From positions 21,301,089 through 21,365,088 of the forward strand of contig OX637405.1 in the NCBI GenBank assembly GCA_951799425.1: 64,000 nt of DNA, written 5' to 3'. The DNA comes from Ilex aquifolium (taxonomy: Eukaryota > Streptophyta > Magnoliopsida > Aquifoliales > Aquifoliaceae). Below the pieces are notes generated by a model. It was not told the origin of the DNA and ran no database searches. It saw only the letters and a program-made list of their open reading frames with translations. Positions 23,214 to 34,080 of this stretch are shown piece after piece (position 1 is the stretch's first letter; every line of letters begins with the position of its first letter). The translations under genes and the position numbers were made by a program.

Positions 23214-25672
23214 TGTGATGCCCCATAATTCGGGGGTTCTTTCTTAACCCGTTGATCACCTACCAATCTGCGGAAGTACCCGTGCATGTCGCATAACCCG
23301 ACACCACGTCATCATACGACCATTGCAAGGTCCCATATCCATCAATTTGCCATTAAAATTTTGCCAATTACATCCCTTAAACAAAAGGACTCAAGACCCG
23401 AAAGCATGGCAAAGTGATGTTAAATTTCTGAATATTTTGGAGGAGCTACTGATAGCTCGTGTACTTGGTACCGGTAGCTGAGCCCTCTGCCGGCGAGCTA
23501 TCGGTAGCTGTGAACCTAGCTACTGGTAGCTGCTCACTGCCAGCGAGTTATCGGTACCTTAAGCTACTATCAGTACCTGAGCCCCTGGAATCGTGGTACC
23601 GGTAACTAATCAACTTACTACCGGTACTAGGGCCCAGTTTTTCCCCAATTCAATTCTTTTTCAATTTCAACTCACCCAATCTCATACAACATTCACCCAA
23701 ACTCATACTATATTCAAAATATAGTCCGTAAAGGTTCATTACACAACCTTTTAAACACTATTACAAGTCCAAAATAATTTATAGCATCGTTTTACAAAAT
23801 GCAATCTTAAAGCCACATTTCGACTTCTTCTCAACAAGGTCCCATTTGAGGGCCGTCCACCGGCGTTTGTCCCGCACTTGAAATGTTGTCTCCATAAAGG
23901 GTGAACCACGCTCAATAGGGTATCTCCTAAAGAGGCTACCTCCCAACCCTGATGCATATGCAATTTCACATGCAATTCAACAATCAAACAAACATTTATT
24001 GAAGAACATACCACTTCAAGAAATGAATGATACAATACTATGTCATGTTATGAGGTGAGACTCACACATGCAATACTACCCGAGCCCTCCACCGGCTCCC
24101 ATAACATATGTAATGTCATGCGTATGTATCCAGGCATTCCAAGCCCTCGCCATTAATGTTACACATCCAATGACCATTTATAAATTTTGGATCCTTCTTG
24201 GGGTGGGTATTTATAGACTTCCACCAATGGGCACCCAACCGACACGGCATCTATGGACTTCCACCAATGGCTCCGCGTACGCCGACACACTTTATGGATT
24301 CAATACCAACAGAGTGCGTATCCAAATCACCAGGTCTTGCACCCGAGGGATAATCTAGCCCTCTTGCTAATCCTGATCCTATTTTCAATGCAAACTGTGC
24401 GGCTCAGTTGAACCTTAGTCTAACTCTCCTGAGCCCACGTATCATCCATCAAGATTGGTGTTTGATCAAAACTATGCACACACTCACACCCATGTCACAT
24501 GCCCACAAATGTGATGCTTCCCGTGTATATGCAAATGTAATGAACAATTGCATTTCATAGCATTGTGTAACTAAGTTTTCAATTGCAATTACCACATTAT
24601 GTTCAACATGTCATGAGCACAACATAAACAATTCAAAATCCTTAATGTAATTTATATCATAAAGCATATAATTACTTTCTAACATGATCTCAAAGCATGT
24701 TATATCAATTTCATGCAAATAACATACTTAATCAATCATAGGCATTTTATCAAACACCCAAAAGGTATAAAATTATTTAAACCCATAATCATGTCCAATT
24801 TATCACATTCTCATGAAATCACCCAATGAACAATTCTCAACAAACCCAATTCATGCAAAATTAGTTTTATACATTTTAGCACAATTTTCCATACTCTAGT
24901 TACACTATGAGTATATGTATAAATAAGAGATTGCATCTCTAATTATACTACTCATTTCATACGCAAACCCTAAGTTGAAAATAAATCTAGCTAGGAGAAA
25001 AATCTCGCTTCTTGAAGCGTAATACAAGTGGCAGAAACTCCAAGAAGCCCAATTCAAGCTTTAAACATTGATTTCCAAAAATCTCATTTTTGAGACTTGA
25101 CAAAATTCGCGATTTTTGGTACGTAGACATAGCTCTCGTCACGTAGAACAACTTTCGTTCCTGGCCCAAGAAAATTTGACGAAAGGTTGGCCCTAGATAG
25201 CAACTCTTCTCTCCCTTCTCTCTTTTTCTGGAAAAAACCAGCAACAAATGGGGGAAAAATATAATTTTTCCCCCTTTCTATACTCCTTGTATACTTGGCC
25301 CACAACGCGCTACACGTCCTGTCTTTTCTAATCCAATTTTATCTTGAATCAATTAAATCTCGTTCTATGTTAGGTTCACTATATTTTATTTGAACTAATT
25401 TTAAATTATTTTTCATTTTTTCACAATTTAATCTTGATCACGTTTATTTTAATCGCGCTGCGCCTAAATGCACTGTAAGACGTAAAAAATTCGGTTGTCT
25501 CAGAATTCAACAAAAATTGACTAGGTAACTAGATTTGACGAAAAAAATCAAATGGTGAGGTCCATTTTGTCATCCGAGTTTTAGAAAAGTTGGGTTTTTA
25601 ACCTGTACCGCAATGGCTAATTATCGTTTTGCCATTTTTCATAAAAAAATTCTAATTTTCCCGGATTTTACA
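23214..25672 (-). mobile_element. Tekay-type solo LTR, 2,459 bp
   Basis: On the minus strand it reads TGTAAAATCCGGG ... GGGGCATCACA. It is flanked by CTATT on both sides (23209-23213 and 25673-25677). It is the reverse-orientation relative of the LTRs at 12598, 52322 and 58972. The site it entered is the 3' untranslated part of the SIRE-like element: joining 23213 to 25678 restores continuous sequence there. Its palindrome cluster (TACCGGTAGC, GAGCTATCGGTAGC and variants) lies at about 23465-23630. Open frames inside it (for example 24987-25305) are not genes. Confidence 0.88.
23465..23630. repeat. ACCGGT-type palindrome cluster in solo LTR
   Basis: Nine or so variants of GTACCGGTAGC, GCTATCGGTAGC and GCTACTGGTAGC occur within 165 bp, some separated by a repeated CTGCCGGCGAG/CTGCCAGCGAG spacer. 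It occupies the position of the CTACCGGTAG array in the plus-strand Tekay LTRs but uses different flanking words. Confidence 0.75.
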
Positions 25673-26549
25673 CTATTGAACAAAAATAATTGTAAAAAAA
25701 TCTCAACACTAGTGCATAAGTCCCTAATCTCTAAGTACAAGATCTATCTTTAGATGTAGCTTTGAAAATCATATTCCTGTATATCACCACTAACTCAATA
25801 CCTTATAAAAAAACATAATATGTATGAGAGAAATAACATAATCACAGGTATGGAAATTACCAAGATAAGGTATATTTATGTTAACATCATGCCAGTGTAA
25901 ATATGTAACATATGTAAGAACTGTTTTGCCCAATATGCTTGAGAACTTTTAGATATAACATGAAAATGCACAACTAGTTCTCCCTCTTAGTTGGGGTTCA
26001 CAAGTAAAATAACAAGTGTAAATTAGGTGACATCATGTCAAGTTTGTATATGTACTAATAAAAATTTCTTTTTAATCTAAACACGTGAAACTTATCTAAG
26101 CTAGTAAAGAGAGAATCTCCTCGAATTCTCCCATATGTACCTAAAATATTTTTTCCCTTTTTGTCACAAAGTGTCAAACCAATGACATATCATAACAACC
26201 ATGGTACATAATCAAGTCATCCTAACGTATTATTCCATATTTGTCATAAAGAGTTAATCTAATGACATATCATATCAAACACGAAATAAAATCATGGTAT
26301 AACAAGAAGGTAAAAATATAAACCAGCTAGCAAGAATAGACATGTAAGTAAAGCAAACAAAAAACATGACACATAACTCAGAGTCTCAAAAGATAAAGCA
26401 TTAAATAGTATCTAACTAAGAGTACATCACAACAAATGAAAATATCACAAAAAAATGCAAAAAACAATAAAAAGGAAAAAAAAATAGAGTACTTTAAGTA
26501 CAGACCATGAATGAATAACTCTCATAAACTCCCATATAATCCCACACTA
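25673..26549 (-). other. SIRE-like element, 3' untranslated region
   Basis: No coding signal. On the minus strand it holds words common in the SIRE 3' leader, such as TGTGACAAAAAGGGAAAAAA near 26150-26170 and CAACTAAGAGGGAGAACTAG near 25975-25995, which look like additional purine-rich tracts. It connects the accessory ORF relic with the polypurine tract at 23144 once the solo LTR is removed. Confidence 0.45.
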
Positions 26550-27912
26550 AAGTCTCCTAAGCAGCTGTAGTGGTTGCATCATCTCCACCATCCTGTGGCT
26601 ATTTCTTGGGCTCATCATCATCATCATCATCACTGAATCCAGTATTTTGCATCATTTGTCTAACATGCATGAGCTCCCTCCGTATGGCTCTCTGATCTCT
26701 CGAAAGATCCATCTATCTCCCTTCAAGAGAATCTAGCCGGAGTGTAATGAGACTATGCTGCATGCCTACACTAGATTGAACATGACCAATGTTGGTCTGA
26801 ACCTCACCTAATGCATTAATGATAGCAGTCCACTGGTTAAGTGAAGGTGCCCGAGGAGTCCTAGGTGGTGGTGCATGTGAGGTGCTAGCTTCTGTGCATC
26901 TCGATGGTGGTGTACGACTCAATGTATCTCAACCTCCATCTCATCGTCCTCTGCCTCTACCACCATGGGGCAAATGTGTAACACACATGAGTCTCACTTT
27001 GTATTAGTGAATCCTTTCCAAAAGGTGTCTTTGGTCTTAGTATCTTATCGGTCTCTAAAACAATCACATCCTTAACTACAGAAATTCGGGTGATAAGAGA
27101 TCCAAAAGGTAGACTGTCACTAATCCCACCCTCATTAAAGGCTCTTCGAATGACTCTAAATATTACCTATGGCAAATCAATCCTCCACACCAATTCCAAT
27201 AGAATGTAAGAGGTAAGCTCGTGGTGTAGGAAATGTAGACACGTGAGTCTTCGGGTCAATGCTATAATTGATTATCAAATTAGTCATTTGATACTCTCTA
27301 TCTAGGTCCTTGTGGTACGAGTTTTGTCAGTTCCATTCAACAAGATAAAGAGCACCATATAACACATATGCAACATCGTGGAGGCTGGGCATATAATTCT
27401 TGGGTCTATGATGATAAGGTCACGTGCTACCTGGGTATAGGTGTTGGGTGGTGGGAATCAAGTCAGTCGAGAACCCAAAAAACACACCTCGAACATATAT
27501 TTGAAAGTGCTCACTATCCTCAGTGGTGTTCTTAATGTGTGTGTAAAAATCACTGACTATATCTACATTTGCTAGTATAGAAGCCGCAAATATCTCAATC
27601 CAACCTCGTGACTTAAAAATTCAAAGGGATAATAGTGTTACTTACCCTAGTGAAATTCACTATGCGCTTTACCAACACAGGTCGTAATGCAAACTGTCTC
27701 CTCTACAACTTACAATAATGTGCAGTTTGGAATCGGCTTGTCTCATTTAGTGCGCGTACTCTTGCCCACATCTGCCATTTCTCAACACATTTATTTAGGC
27801 AAAGACTCCTTTTTTTCTCTTTTTGGATGGAAATGTTTCTCAGCTCTCGGAGGCATTTTCCTAAAAACAATCGGTGAAATAGTGCAAATACAAATGACAA
27901 TAATTGATCCAA
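26550..27912 (-). pseudogene. Degraded plant transposon accessory ORF (PF20167-like)
   Basis: Read from 27912 down, broken frames give AASILANVDIVSDFYTHIKN, then FQIYVRGVFFGFSTDLI, a MTNLIINYSIDP segment and SLPFGSLITRISVVKDVIV. The last open frame (26922-26713) is Pro/Ser-rich and ends in a short heptad-like stretch (NALGEVQTNIGHVQSS). The order and the markers YVRGV and SLPFG[ST]L[IV]T match the ORF at 37989-38864, which I identify with the 'putative plant transposon protein' domain family. Its place, between gag remnants and the polypurine tract of a Ty1 element, is that of a 3' accessory or envelope-like ORF. At least four stops interrupt it. Confidence 0.6.
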
Positions 27913-27949
27913 TAATAAAATACATTAAAACTCACTCAAGTTTAAGCTA

Positions 27950-29347
27950 AAGCTCAAGGGAATGCTATGAGTCTGCACAAGGAGAGATGAGCTTTTTTTA
28001 GAAGTGAAGAAAATGAAGTGGAATCATCAAAAGTCTTGTCTTTAAAGCTTACTAGACCAAGAATCAATACAGGTCGCTCCAGCGGTCCCTAAAGCATCCA
28101 CATTTTCCTCAGCTGGGTTCCAACCCACTTTTCACCTCCAATCATTGATTTGGGCCTCAAAATGCATGCATGGGTATATAGACAACCTAAATGCAATTAT
28201 ATTCACATACAAGGATGAAATTGGAACTAATTGCAATGTAATTTTCAATTTAAACATTAAAATGCACAATGTCATCAATCATGAAAATCACATATATTTA
28301 CATTATAATAGTTTCATCCAAATTTCATCATCTCATAACATTAATCTAAGGTATCTTCAAGAATATAGAGCTCAATTTCATGCATCCTAGAGTAATGTTC
28401 CCTCACTTTAGTTCAATTTCACTTACGCGTGTTCAAATTTTGTTCAACTTGGACTAATTCAAGTGTGACGTGTGTGAAACCAAACTCCGATGTCATTAGG
28501 ATATCGTTTAGTTCAAATAATTAATGAAGCTCTACATGAAATCTTAATGCATTGTCTAAGTGAATACATGACCAGTTAGTGAGTGCCCTATTCATTTTTC
28601 TTTTTGACAACTCTCCTTATCTTTTATCCTTTCTCCTCATATGGTTCCAATCAGTATGATTGTGAATTTTGTACTTGAAAAATATGCTTCTAAATGTGTT
28701 TGGCATTATCTTTTTGAACTTTACAAATGCGCAATGATCATTAAGCATAAGTACTCTCAACAATTCAAGTGCAATTGTTCTTAGCCATTTGTTTTATGCC
28801 TCACCTTCTTAAGATTGGCCACATTGGGCTCTTTTCTCACGTTTGGCTCTTTGACATCTTTTAAGAGATTGAGGCTTTACTAACATTTAGTCATGTGTTC
28901 ACCTATCAGCAGCACTTAGATTCAGGTGAGATCATTAATCAGTTAAACTAACTGACTCCTAATAAGATGAATGATTGGCGTGTACTTGATTTTTGAATTT
29001 TTCAAGGGAAATAATAAAACACACTAGAGTGAAACAGACTTTGGTTCATGGATCATGCACTAAGATTTATGACCACTAAGGTCTTTATCCCTTAATATAA
29101 CTCATAGAAATGGACATTTTAACTTTGATTCAAAGATGAAATCATTATAAAGCAAACCGAATTGTGAACTACCATGATCAATAATACAGAAAAACAAAAA
29201 ACAAAAAAATATTTTTGGCTTTTTCTTTTTCATTATTTTTGAATTTTTCGTATAAAAATTCAAAAATAAACAAATAAAAATATATATAAAGTATGACCCT
29301 AGGGTGTTTGATGCAATGCATGAATAATACACCTAGGTCCATACTAC
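27950..29347. other. Spacer where SIRE-like pol is missing
   Basis: In an intact SIRE-like element protease, integrase, RT and RNase H (about 4 kb) would lie between gag and the accessory ORF. I find no trace of their motifs on either strand here. A GGTCGCTCCAGCGGTCC palindrome-like word occurs at 28071-28087, about 160 bp ahead of the accessory relic. The rest is AT-rich, including a T/A-rich inverted segment near 29200-29290. Confidence 0.45.
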
Positions 29348-31490
29348 TTACCTCACATACTTTTTAAGTGACATGACCTTGTTGAAAGCACTCGAGACAT
29401 GCAACTTGGTTGAGACTGTGAGCCTCTCAAACTCCTCCCTAGTCACCCATACTTGTTTTCCCTTCCAAAATCTTGATTTTGGTCGGGGAATGGGTAGAGG
29501 ACTAGCTCTTTTCTCACCGAAAGTATGTAGCTCAATCTTAATCTTGGGAGTAGAAGGAGTTTTGTGCACTCCAGCATGTGAGGCCTTAGATGATGATGCA
29601 TAAATATGCTTAGACTCACTTAAACTTTCCAAAAGCTTAAAATAATTCATAAATTGATTGTTTAAAGCTTTGGATTGATTAGTTAGATGCATGAGCTTCT
29701 TATTTAAGATATCCTTATTCTTTATGCAATGTGTACTATGATGACCATGTTCTCCATAAGTGAAACAAAAATTATAATTGACTTGGGTTTCCTTAATAAC
29801 CAACTTCTTTAAGTTCTTACCTTTTCTATTTTTAGTCTTTGGTGGACTAGTGCTCAATTGTGGGGTGATGGATTTGGATTACTCTTCACAAACACGGTCT
29901 TGGATGAAGTGTTGGTGGTGTGTTCATGTGTGTAGCCTAAACCATGCTTGTCACCTATATTTTTTCCTATAGACAACATGCTATCAAGCTTTTCAGTGCT
30001 TAGGGATAGTCTCTTAGAGAGTTCATTTGATTCAGGAAGATCTCTATGAAGTTTGACATATTTAATCTCGAGATTCTTCTTAGATTCAACAAGCTCATGA
30101 CGCAATCTTGCAAGGAAGCTTACTCTATCTAGAAGAGATTTCTTCTCTTCCTCAAGCCCACAAATTTGAGCTTTGGACTTCACTAAGTCCACATGTAGTA
30201 ATTTTCGATCTTCATCACTTGAGTTTACTTGGCCACTCAAGACAAGAGCTCTCTTTTATTGTTTGAGGAATTGCTTGTACAGTTGATCATATGCGTTATG
30301 TATATCCTCAAAACTCTCAATGTCCTTCTCGCATGTGGAGACTTCCTCTTTCAAGTCTTCTACAATCGTGGTAGGACTTACTTCAACTTCACTAGTCAAA
30401 GTTTCTTTAGGGGGAGAGGAGTGTGAACTTACAAAGGCCGTGAAATTCTCCTCATCTTCTTGAGAAGAGGAGTCATCACTCGATGTGGACTCACTTTTAC
30501 TATCGATCCATTTGGTCTTCATAGCTCTACTCTTTTCATTGGGCAAATCTTTTTTTTGTTCAATTCGGCATTCCATAGTCATGTGTCCAAATCTTTGACA
30601 CTCAAAGCATTGGAAGCCTTACCTCCTTTCTCTCAACCTCTTGTCGAGAGTTTGTTCTCCTTTCTCCTTTCCCTCCTCAGGAGTTATAGGTCTACTAAAC
30701 TTTCATTTCGACCTTGAGAACTCTACATTACTAGCCTTAAAGTACTTTTTGAACTTCCTCACAATGAAGGCTTGGACGTCTTCTCCTAATTGTTGAAACT
30801 CGAATTTACCCCATTCTTCATTAGTTGAACTTAATGCCACACCCTTCATCTTTTTGGCTAAAACAATGTTCATCTTGAAAGTCAATATTGACCCAACTAG
30901 ATCTTCCACTAACATCGACTCCATATTGACTCTCGTCTCGAAGGACGTCACCTTAGTATGAAACCTCTCCGGTAAAGATCTCAAGGTTTTCCATTTAATG
31001 TTTACGTCATCAATCTTGGTACATAATGCGAAAGATTAGTTACCAATGTCGCACAATTTAGCATAAAACTTGCTAATATTTCATCTTCTTGCATCCTTAA
31101 GGTCTCGAACTAAGAGGTGTAGCTTTGGAGTTTGGACATCTTCACCATGGAGGTCCCTTCGTAGGAAACTACCAAGATGTCCCATGCTTCTTTGGAGGTC
31201 TCGCAATTTTCAATCCTCTGAAAGTCATTAAGTGTCATATTATTGAATATTGCATTCAAGACTTTAGAGTTCCACCCAGCTGATTCAATTTCAGCTTTAG
31301 TCCATGACTTTAGGGATTTCACTTCAACCACTACTTCACCACCTTCAACTAGATTAGTGGTGGTGGTAGGGCTTTAACCCTTTTGCACACAAACTCATAC
31401 TCTCTCGTCTATGGATTTTAGAAATGCTCTCATGCGAGTTGTCTAGTACTCAAAGTTAGACCAATCGAAGAGTGGTGGTCGTGCAATTGA
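29348..31490 (-). pseudogene. SIRE-like Ty1 gag relic
   Basis: From 31490 down: ARPPLFDWSNFEYW and MRAFLKSIDERV (copia Gag start), WNSKVLNAIFNNMTLNDFQR with CETSKEAWDILVVSYEGTS at 31331-31110 (UBN2-type capsid), SLPERFHTKV (30984), a CCHC zinc knuckle CFECQRFGHMTMEC near 30625-30585, and a Ser/Asp/Glu-rich spacer. A long charged coiled-coil segment at 30240-29990 ends in LSLSTEKLDSML. A second knuckle, CFTYGEHGHHSTHC near 29775, has its second Cys changed to Tyr. The long coiled coil with a second zinc knuckle is characteristic of SIRE/Maximus Gag. Several stops and frameshifts split it. Pol does not follow. Confidence 0.75.
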
Positions 31491-31688
31491 ACCTCATTGT
31501 CAATACAAAATCTAGCTCCTATGGGAGAATTCACATATAGAGGCTGCTCCAAGGTTTCAACCTCTAACCCCAAATATTTTACTTAGTTTCATGAAACATT
31601 AACAATGTCAAAGCATCATAGAATATGTCACAACAATGTCATGATGTCATAAAAAGAACATGCGAGTTGGTTTCAAGTTAATGTCATG
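31491..31688. other. Leader remnant of SIRE-like element
   Basis: This lies upstream of the SIRE-like gag on the minus strand. I do not find the expected tRNA-Met primer-binding site, so the leader and 5' LTR appear to have been cut off by the LTR fragment that begins near 31689. Confidence 0.35.
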
Positions 31689-33470
31689 ACACACCCTTAC
31701 TCTTTTGTCATAATTCTTAGGATACTAAGAATTTGGGACTAAAATCTATCTCATTCCTAAGTTTTCCAACGAAAGTTTATTTTCTTAATTCTGACTTCGG
31801 TAGCAAAAGTTATGGTCGTTCGAAGTCGGAGAAAAAATTCTCTCATTTGGCCCCCAATACATGAAATGTATTGTGTTACTACTTTGTCGCATATGCACTC
31901 TCAGCTGCCCATGTTACTTAAAAATTCTTAGTGTATTACTGGTTTGACCCCCAATATGTAAAATATACCATGTTACTACTTTTATGGAGTGCAATTTTTA
32001 AGCAATGTTACTACTTTTATGGAGGCATGCAAATTCACCATGTCCATGTTACTACTTTCTTTGCCTCTTTCTTTTCCAATCCTAAGCTATAATTCTAAAT
32101 AGGTTTTCCACATTCTTCATGTTCAAGCACATATATATTCATACACATAGCGCGTAACAAAGAATATGCAATGCATGTGAATGCAATGTCCTAACCCAAA
32201 TCTTCCCATAACGAAAAATGATGAACTCAATTCCCATGAGACCCATGTGAGATCTAAAGAATATCAACTCATTACCATCATCATACAACATACATTCATT
32301 CTCAAAAGAATATATGTCCATAAAGTCCCAATTACATGCCTTTAATAAAATACAAGGCAAAAATATAATTATATATAAGGGACTACAAAAATCCATATCA
32401 AGAGCCACAACTCGGCACTGTCCTCAAAGCGGGCCCAAGTTTGGGCATTCAGCAGATGTCCGTTCAACACCTGAAATATATCCCCATAAAGGGTGAGCTA
32501 TGCTCAATAGGGTATCTTCTATGAAGATCACCTCCTAACCCATATGCATACGAAATGTCATGCAATCATAAATCTTTCCAAGCATTCAATTCACATATAT
32601 ATTCATGAACAATGCTATTAATATTTGCCATGGCATGAAGTGTAAACTCATGCATGCAATGTCAACACCGAGCCCCATCTCGGGCTCCTATAACACATCA
32701 AATGTCATGCGTACGAACCCGGGCATTCCAAGCCCCCATCTTTTTGGGGCGGCAATTTATGGTATTTCACCAACGAGACACCACACCGTTAATGGATCAT
32801 CATGACATCCCACCTGTGGCTCTGTTTTCTCCATTACGCTTTTATGGGTTCGCTACACCAAGGAAAAATGCGTAATCGGAATTGTCGGGTCTTCCACCTG
32901 AAGGAGAATCTAGTCCTACTTATTACATCCTTACACGTTTACTTACACAATTCTGGTGCAACTCAGCCAGACCTAAGTCCAACCTTCCCGAGCCCACCTA
33001 TCAACTCACCTAGGTGGTGATTGACTCAAACCCATGCACACACACTCATACTCATGTCAATGCCCATGAATGTAGTGCAATCCATGCATATACAAATGCA
33101 ATGCGCAAATGCAATTCATATCATCATGTTCATCATATCATAAAGCATATAATGGACATGTTCATTACCATAAACATTCTCAAGCATGTCATATATGGTT
33201 ACAATCCAATAAACATACTTGAACTTATCTAAGTTTTTAATCAAAACACTTAGAAGGCATGAAATATAAACATATAGGATACCCACAACAAAGCCACATA
33301 AGCTTCATCATAATGTAAATTATATCATGGATGCATATAAAAATAGTCTACCTTATCACCCAACACATGTTAAATACATTGATTAGTTCAATTAAATACT
33401 TGATTCATTTATGCATTTTATTAAACACCTAGGAGGCATGAAATATAAATACATAGCATATGGTGCTTCA
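31689..33470 (-). mobile_element. Chromovirus-type LTR fragment
   Basis: Read on the minus strand, the part at 32470-33470 follows the Tekay-type LTR (complement of CTATTGAGCATAGCTCACCC and ATGGGGATATATTTCAGGTG, and a stretch of monthly-type CATGACATTC words). It ends near 31690 with a GGGTGTGTCAT terminus like the GTGTCACA end of that family. It is a diverged subfamily: TGTTACTACTTT occurs four times (31888-32075) where other copies carry ACCGGT arrays. The upstream end is cut at about 33470 by a foreign LTR piece. No TSD. Confidence 0.55.
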
Positions 33471-33794
33471 TTTAAAGAATGGAATATTAATGCCAGGGTT
33501 GAATGCCTTGTAGAAACACTTGCTTGTTTGTAGACGGGTTTAGTCTCGGCACATACAATTCTTGTAAACTTCTAGAAAGACATCGGAACCATGCTCTTAA
33601 TTCTCACAATCCACATTTATCTTTCGATTAACTTGCTATTGACACATGGGCTAATTGAGTTATCAAGCACAAGTATAATAAATCGGATGATTAACTACAT
33701 GTCCAGATCCTCGAACTAAAGAGTGACTTTTTATTTTTGAGCTCATCTTATATTTTGTCTAGAAAACCTTCTTGGAAAGAATCCTATATTCCAA
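33471..33794 (+). repeat. Inverted repeat arm A (Athila-like LTR piece)
   Basis: This roughly 324-bp segment is the reverse complement, with moderate divergence, of 34246-34567 inside the Athila-like LTR. Shared words include TTCATTTAAAGAATGGAATA, ACTTGCTTGTTTGTAGACGG and GAAAGAATC. It is therefore a fragment of a second LTR of the same family in opposite orientation. Confidence 0.75.
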
Positions 33795-34080
33795 GTCAGT
33801 CTTCGAGATACGCAGTTTCTTGAGATTGGCGGGATACCATCGGAGGTTCATTGAGGACTTCTCCTAACTAGTTTCACCTATGATGAGATTGACCAGGAAA
33901 GAGGTCAAGTTTCAGTGGGGTGACTCGTGTGAGAGGGCATTCTAGGAGTTGAAGAGGAAGCTTACTTCAGCTCTTATTCTGATAGTTCTGGAGAGGGGAT
34001 AAAGGTACACGATATATTGTGATGCCTCGAAGGACAGACTTAGATGTGTATTGATGCAGTCCAAAGGGTGGTGGCTGGCT
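33795..34080 (+). pseudogene. Tekay-like RT/RNase H fragment
   Basis: A short piece of chromovirus pol: EIRSFL then RRFIEDFS (the conserved segment after RT), [13 protein letters not shown], and the start of RNase H, YTIYCDASKDRLRCVLMQSK. It corresponds to 56775-57055 of the complete Tekay element. It has at least three stops. It is cut on the left by an LTR fragment and on the right by the LTR at 34081. Confidence 0.75.

Noticed and set aside
24987-25305. Two minus-strand open frames as a gene
   Set aside because: They lie in the 5' part of a solo LTR bounded by CTATT duplications.
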